Assembly: GCA_041917055.1 (NCBI GenBank)
Contig: JAYRYJ010000025.1
Location: 1-9,553, forward strand
Origin: Pseudaquidulcibacter sp041917055
GTDB taxonomy: Bacteria > Pseudomonadota > Alphaproteobacteria > Caulobacterales > Aquidulcibacteraceae
Reading direction: 5' to 3'
DNA length: 9,553 bases
Under the pieces are notes generated by a model that worked only from the letters and a program-made list of their open reading frames with translations, did not search any database and was not told where the DNA came from. The position numbers and the translations under genes were made by a program. Shown one piece after another: positions 6,629-9,553 of the stretch; within the stretch, counting starts at the first letter, position 1; each line of letters begins with the position of its first letter.

Positions 6629-6634
6629 TTGCTT

Positions 6635-7735
6635 ATGCCAAAATTAGAAACCTTTTATGAGGTTATGCGCCGTCAAGGTATTCCAAGACGGTCTTTTTTG
6701 AAGTTCTGTTCGCTGACGGCGACTGCATTGGGTCTTGGGCCGGCATTCACGTCGAAAATTGTTCATGCAATGGAAACAAAGCCGCGTACGCCGGTTTTAT
6801 GGCTTCATGGTCTTGAATGCACCTGCTGTTCTGAAAGTTTCATTCGTTCAGCGCATCCATTGGTGAAAGACGTGGTTCTTTCCATGATTTCACTCGATTA
6901 TGATGACACTTTAATGGCAGCAGCAGGCCATCAGGCCGAAGCGGCATTGATGGACACAATCGAAAAATACAAAGGCAATTATATTCTTGCGGTCGAAGGC
7001 AACCCACCGCTTAATGAAGATGGTATGTTTTGTATTGTCGGCGGTAAGCCATTTGTCGAACAATTGAAAATGGCGGCAAAAGACGCGAAAGCTATTATTT
7101 CATGGGGTTCATGTGCATCACACGGTTGTGTGCAGGCCGCAAAACCAAATCCAACACAGGCAACACCTGTTCATAAAGTAATTACCGGCAAGCCGATTAT
7201 TAAAGTTCCAGGGTGTCCACCGATTGCAGAAGTAATGACAGGCGTCATAACTTATATGTTAACTTTCGACCAATTACCGGAACTTGACCGCAATGGTCGC
7301 CCGAAAATGTTCTATTCGCAACGTATTCACGATAAATGCTATCGCCGTCCGCATTTCGATGCCGGCCAATTTGTGGAGCATTTCGATGATGAAGGCGCGC
7401 GTAAAGGCTATTGCCTCTATAAAATGGGTTGCAAGGGCCCAACCACTTATAATGCGTGTTCGACTGTAATGTGGAACGAGGGGACTTCATTCCCAATTAA
7501 AGCAGGTCATGGCTGTATCGGTTGTTCGGAAGAAGGCTTCTGGGACAAAGGCTCTTGGTATGCACGCCTTACCGATATTCATGCCTTTGGCGTTGAAGGA
7601 AATGCCGACAAAATCGGTGGCGCAATGGTGGCAACTGTTGGTGGCGCAGTGGCAATTCATGCGGCAGCAACAGCATTGAAACGCGCACAAATGAAATCCG
7701 CGGCATCTAAAGCAGAAAAACTGGAGGAAGCATAA
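6635..7735 (+). CDS. hupS: Uptake [NiFe]-hydrogenase small subunit, group 1d oxygen-tolerant type
   Basis: A 366-residue precursor of the electron-transfer subunit that passes electrons from H2 oxidation to a membrane cytochrome b. A Tat signal with RRSFLK at 18-23 and a hydrophobic stretch ends VHA at 43-45; cleavage there makes C62, C64, C65, C160, C165 and C194 mature residues 17, 19, 20, 115, 120 and 149. These are the six proximal-cluster cysteines of Ralstonia HoxK, including the two extra ones (19 and 120) that form the oxygen-tolerant [4Fe-3S] cluster. RIHDKC, YCLYKMGC, NACS and HGCIGC supply ligands for the other clusters. A C-terminal hydrophobic helix (about 325-345) is the membrane anchor. 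Residue 163 (mature 118) is His where HoxK has Trp. The stop overlaps the hupL start (TAATG). Confidence 0.97.
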   Translation: MPKLETFYEVMRRQGIPRRSFLKFCSLTATALGLGPAFTSKIVHAMETKPRTPVLWLHGLECTCCSESFIRSAHPLVKDVVLSMISLDYDDTLMAAAGHQAEAALMDTIEKYKGNYILAVEGNPPLNEDGMFCIVGGKPFVEQLKMAAKDAKAIISWGSCASHGCVQAAKPNPTQATPVHKVITGKPIIKVPGCPPIAEVMTGVITYMLTFDQLPELDRNGRPKMFYSQRIHDKCYRRPHFDAGQFVEHFDDEGARKGYCLYKMGCKGPTTYNACSTVMWNEGTSFPIKAGHGCIGCSEEGFWDKGSWYARLTDIHAFGVEGNADKIGGAMVATVGGAVAIHAAATALKRAQMKSAASKAEKLEEA

Positions 7736-9549
7736 TGCCCGTAATTGATACGCCGAACGGCTTTAAACTGGATAATTCGGGCAAACGCGTTGTTGTTGAC
7801 CCGGTTACACGTATTGAAGGTCATATGCGCTGCGAAGTGAATGTCGATAGCAATAATGTCATTCGCAATGCGGTTTCGACCGGAACAATGTGGCGCGGCC
7901 TTGAAGTAATTCTAAAGGGGCGTGACCCGCGCGATGCTTGGGCTTTTGTTGAACGAATTTGCGGTGTTTGTACCGGCACTCACGCTTTGACATCTGTGCG
8001 CGCGGTTGAAAACGCGCTTGATATCAAGGTTCCGAAAAATGCGTCACTAATTCGTGAAATCATGGCGAAAGTCTTGCAAGTTCACGACCATATTGTGCAT
8101 TTCTATCATCTCCATGCGCTTGATTGGGTTAATCCTGTTAATGCTTTGAAAGCGGACCCTAAGGCAACTTCGGCTTTGCAACAGGCGGTTTCGCCTTCGC
8201 ATCCGAATTCAAGCCCAGGATATTTCCGCGACGTACAAAATCGCTTGAAAGCCTTTGTCGAAAGCGGGCAATTGGGGATTTTCAAAAACGGTTATTGGGG
8301 TTCTGCGGCCTATAAATTATCGCCCGAAGCGGATTTGATGGCGGTTACTCACTATCTTGAGGCTTTGGATTTCCAAAAAGAAATTGTGAAAATTCAAACC
8401 ATTCTTGGCGGTAAAAACCCACACCCGAACTTTATGGTCGGCGGTGTGCCATGCGCAATTAATCTAAATGGCGATATGGCAGCAGGTGCACCATTAAATA
8501 TGGAAAGACTGAATTTCATCAAAGCAAGATTGGAAGAAGCATTGGCATTCACGCGCAATGTCTATCTTCCTGACGTCTTGGCGGTGGCATCATTCTATAA
8601 AACCTGGCTTTATGGCGGTGGCCTATCGGGGCAAGCGGTCATGGCCTATGGCGATTATGAAAAAGTGCCTTATGACAAGAAATCACAACAATTGCCGGGC
8701 GGCGTTATCATCAATGGCAATTGGAATGAGGTTCATGACATCGATTTAACCGACCCAGAGCAAATCCAAGAATTTGTGCAGCATTCATGGTATAAATACC
8801 CAGACGAAGCCAAAGGTCTTCACCCTTGGGATGGCGTTACAGAGCCTAACTTCAAACTCGGCCCCAACACCAAAGGCACAAAAACCAATATTGAAGCACT
8901 TGACGAAGGTGCAAAATATTCATGGATTAAAGCGCCACGTTGGCGTGGAAATGCAGTCGAAGTCGGCCCATTGGCGCGCTATATAATTGCATTTGCCAAA
9001 GGCAATGAATTTGTGAAAAACCAAATCACAACTTCTTTGGCGGCCTTCAATAAACTTGCCGGCACTGAACTAACTGCTGCGCAGGCTTTGCCATCAACCA
9101 TTGGGCGCACATTGGCGCGCGCTTTGGAGTGCGAATATTGTGCTGTTATGGCAATCGATGATTACAATGAATTGATTGCAAATATCAAAGCCGGCGATAC
9201 CGCAACTGCAAATGTCGATAAATGGGATCCGCGCTCTTGGCCTAAAGAAGCCAAAGGTGTTGGCACAGTAGAAGCACCGCGTGGGGCATTGGCTCACTGG
9301 ATTAAAATCAAAGACGGCAAAATTGAGAATTATCAATGCGTTGTTCCAACTACTTGGAATGGTTCACCGCGCGATCCGAAAGGCAATATCGGCGCGTTTG
9401 AGGCATCTTTGATGAATACGCCAATGGTGAACCCGGAAGAGCCGGTCGAAATTCTGCGCACTTTGCATTCTTTTGACCCATGCCTTGCGTGTTCAACCCA
9501 TGTCATGTCACCGGATGGTCAAGAACTTGCCAATGTAAAAATTCGCTAG
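7735..9549 (+). CDS. hupL: Uptake [NiFe]-hydrogenase large subunit
   Basis: A 604-residue precursor of the catalytic subunit, which oxidises H2 at a Ni-Fe(CN)2CO centre on the periplasmic side. The nickel ligands are visible: RICGVCTGTH with C76 and C79, and DPCLACSTH with C583 and C586. E28 in RIEGH is the conserved proton-relay Glu, and H589 marks the protease site. The 15 residues after H589 (VMSPDGQELANVKIR) are the tail that HupD should remove. VQVHDHIVHFYHLH-type, GWxSP-equivalent and APRGALAHW segments are as in group 1d enzymes. It has no signal peptide of its own and is exported with HupS. Its start overlaps the hupS stop by one base, with GGAGG at 7723-7727 as ribosome binding site. 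The gene is complete; GGGG right after the stop may begin the binding site of a following gene, presumably cytochrome b hupC, outside the window. Confidence 0.97.
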   Translation: MPVIDTPNGFKLDNSGKRVVVDPVTRIEGHMRCEVNVDSNNVIRNAVSTGTMWRGLEVILKGRDPRDAWAFVERICGVCTGTHALTSVRAVENALDIKVPKNASLIREIMAKVLQVHDHIVHFYHLHALDWVNPVNALKADPKATSALQQAVSPSHPNSSPGYFRDVQNRLKAFVESGQLGIFKNGYWGSAAYKLSPEADLMAVTHYLEALDFQKEIVKIQTILGGKNPHPNFMVGGVPCAINLNGDMAAGAPLNMERLNFIKARLEEALAFTRNVYLPDVLAVASFYKTWLYGGGLSGQAVMAYGDYEKVPYDKKSQQLPGGVIINGNWNEVHDIDLTDPEQIQEFVQHSWYKYPDEAKGLHPWDGVTEPNFKLGPNTKGTKTNIEALDEGAKYSWIKAPRWRGNAVEVGPLARYIIAFAKGNEFVKNQITTSLAAFNKLAGTELTAAQALPSTIGRTLARALECEYCAVMAIDDYNELIANIKAGDTATANVDKWDPRSWPKEAKGVGTVEAPRGALAHWIKIKDGKIENYQCVVPTTWNGSPRDPKGNIGAFEASLMNTPMVNPEEPVEILRTLHSFDPCLACSTHVMSPDGQELANVKIR

Positions 9550-9553
9550 GGGG

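Larger units (their letters stand above)
6379..6634 (+). promoter_or_regulatory. Upstream region of hupSL (intergenic)
   Basis: A 256-bp region with no convincing gene, between the hypF stop and the hupS start. It should hold the main promoter of the structural operon. I see two inverted repeats, listed separately. No sigma-54 GG-N10-GC element of the kind used by HupR/HoxA-regulated operons is present, and no FNR/FixK-type palindrome. A weak sigma-70-like pair, TTGCTA (6540-6545) and TAAACT (6562-6567) with 16-base spacing, is the best I can offer and should be treated as a guess. The region ends in a strong ribosome binding site. Confidence 0.4.

Noticed and set aside
6596..6634. TTG start giving 13 extra residues before HupS
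   Set aside because: GGGGAGGG six bases before the ATG at 6635 and the usual Tat-signal length favour the later start.
6379..6634. Sigma-54 or FNR/FixK-type site for hupSL
   Set aside because: The nearest candidate (GG at 6402 and GC at 6413) has 9 instead of 10 bases between the dinucleotides and lacks the rest of the consensus; no TTGAT-N4-ATCAA palindrome is present.
1..9553. CRISPR array, tRNA, rRNA, integrase or transposase gene
   Set aside because: No regularly spaced repeats, RNA gene signatures or recombinase motifs were seen; the only mobile-looking item is the short repeat in hypF.

Overview
This window is an alphaproteobacterial [NiFe]-hydrogenase locus. It carries the two structural genes of a group 1d-type, membrane-bound, oxygen-tolerant uptake hydrogenase (hupS, hupL) and part of the maturation set (hypF, hypC, hupD, a short hupH-like gene). 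A TonB-dependent outer-membrane receptor and a small membrane protein sit in the middle, on the opposite strand. The strong resemblance of HupS and HupL to Rhizobium Hup and Ralstonia HoxKG, the outer-membrane receptor and the moderate-to-low G+C content point to a Gram-negative, aerobic, fairly A+T-rich alphaproteobacterium. A marine, Hyphomonas- or Maricaulis-like lineage is a guess only.

Layout. On the minus strand at the left edge are hupD (protease for the large subunit), then an 8-base overlap into a single-domain hupH-like gene, then, two bases after its stop, the first 29 codons of an unidentified gene that leaves the window. A 182-bp divergent region (1001-1182) separates hupD from plus-strand hypC. 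HypC is followed by a perfect 9-bp G+C-rich hairpin at 1430-1457, which best serves as terminator for the convergent receptor gene. The receptor (1467-3491, minus) and a small two-hydrophobic-segment protein (3522-3935, minus) form a probable two-gene operon. An 88-bp divergent gap leads to plus-strand hypF (4024-6378). A 256-bp intergenic region with two inverted repeats follows, then hupS (6635-7735) and hupL (7735-9549), translationally coupled through a TAATG overlap. The window ends four bases after hupL, so the usual cytochrome b partner (hupC), hypABDE and the remaining accessory genes would lie outside.

How it works together (family knowledge applied to these genes). HypF makes the thiocarbamate that becomes the cyanide ligands. 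HypC carries the Fe(CN)2CO unit with HypD (not in the window) and delivers it to pre-HupL. After nickel insertion HupD clips the 15-residue tail of HupL, and mature HupL joins HupS. The complex is exported by Tat using the RRSFLK signal of HupS and is held at the membrane by the HupS C-terminal helix. The receptor may bring in nickel or a metal chelate for this enzyme, but that is inferred from position alone.

I found no clear new biological system. The points most worth checking are a G+C-rich palindromic repeat that appears to have inserted in frame into hypF, the receptor plus small-protein cassette lodged between hyp genes, a Trp-to-His change beside the proximal cluster of HupS, an Asp-for-Glu metal-ligand change in HupD, and a motif shared by two hydrogenase intergenic regions.
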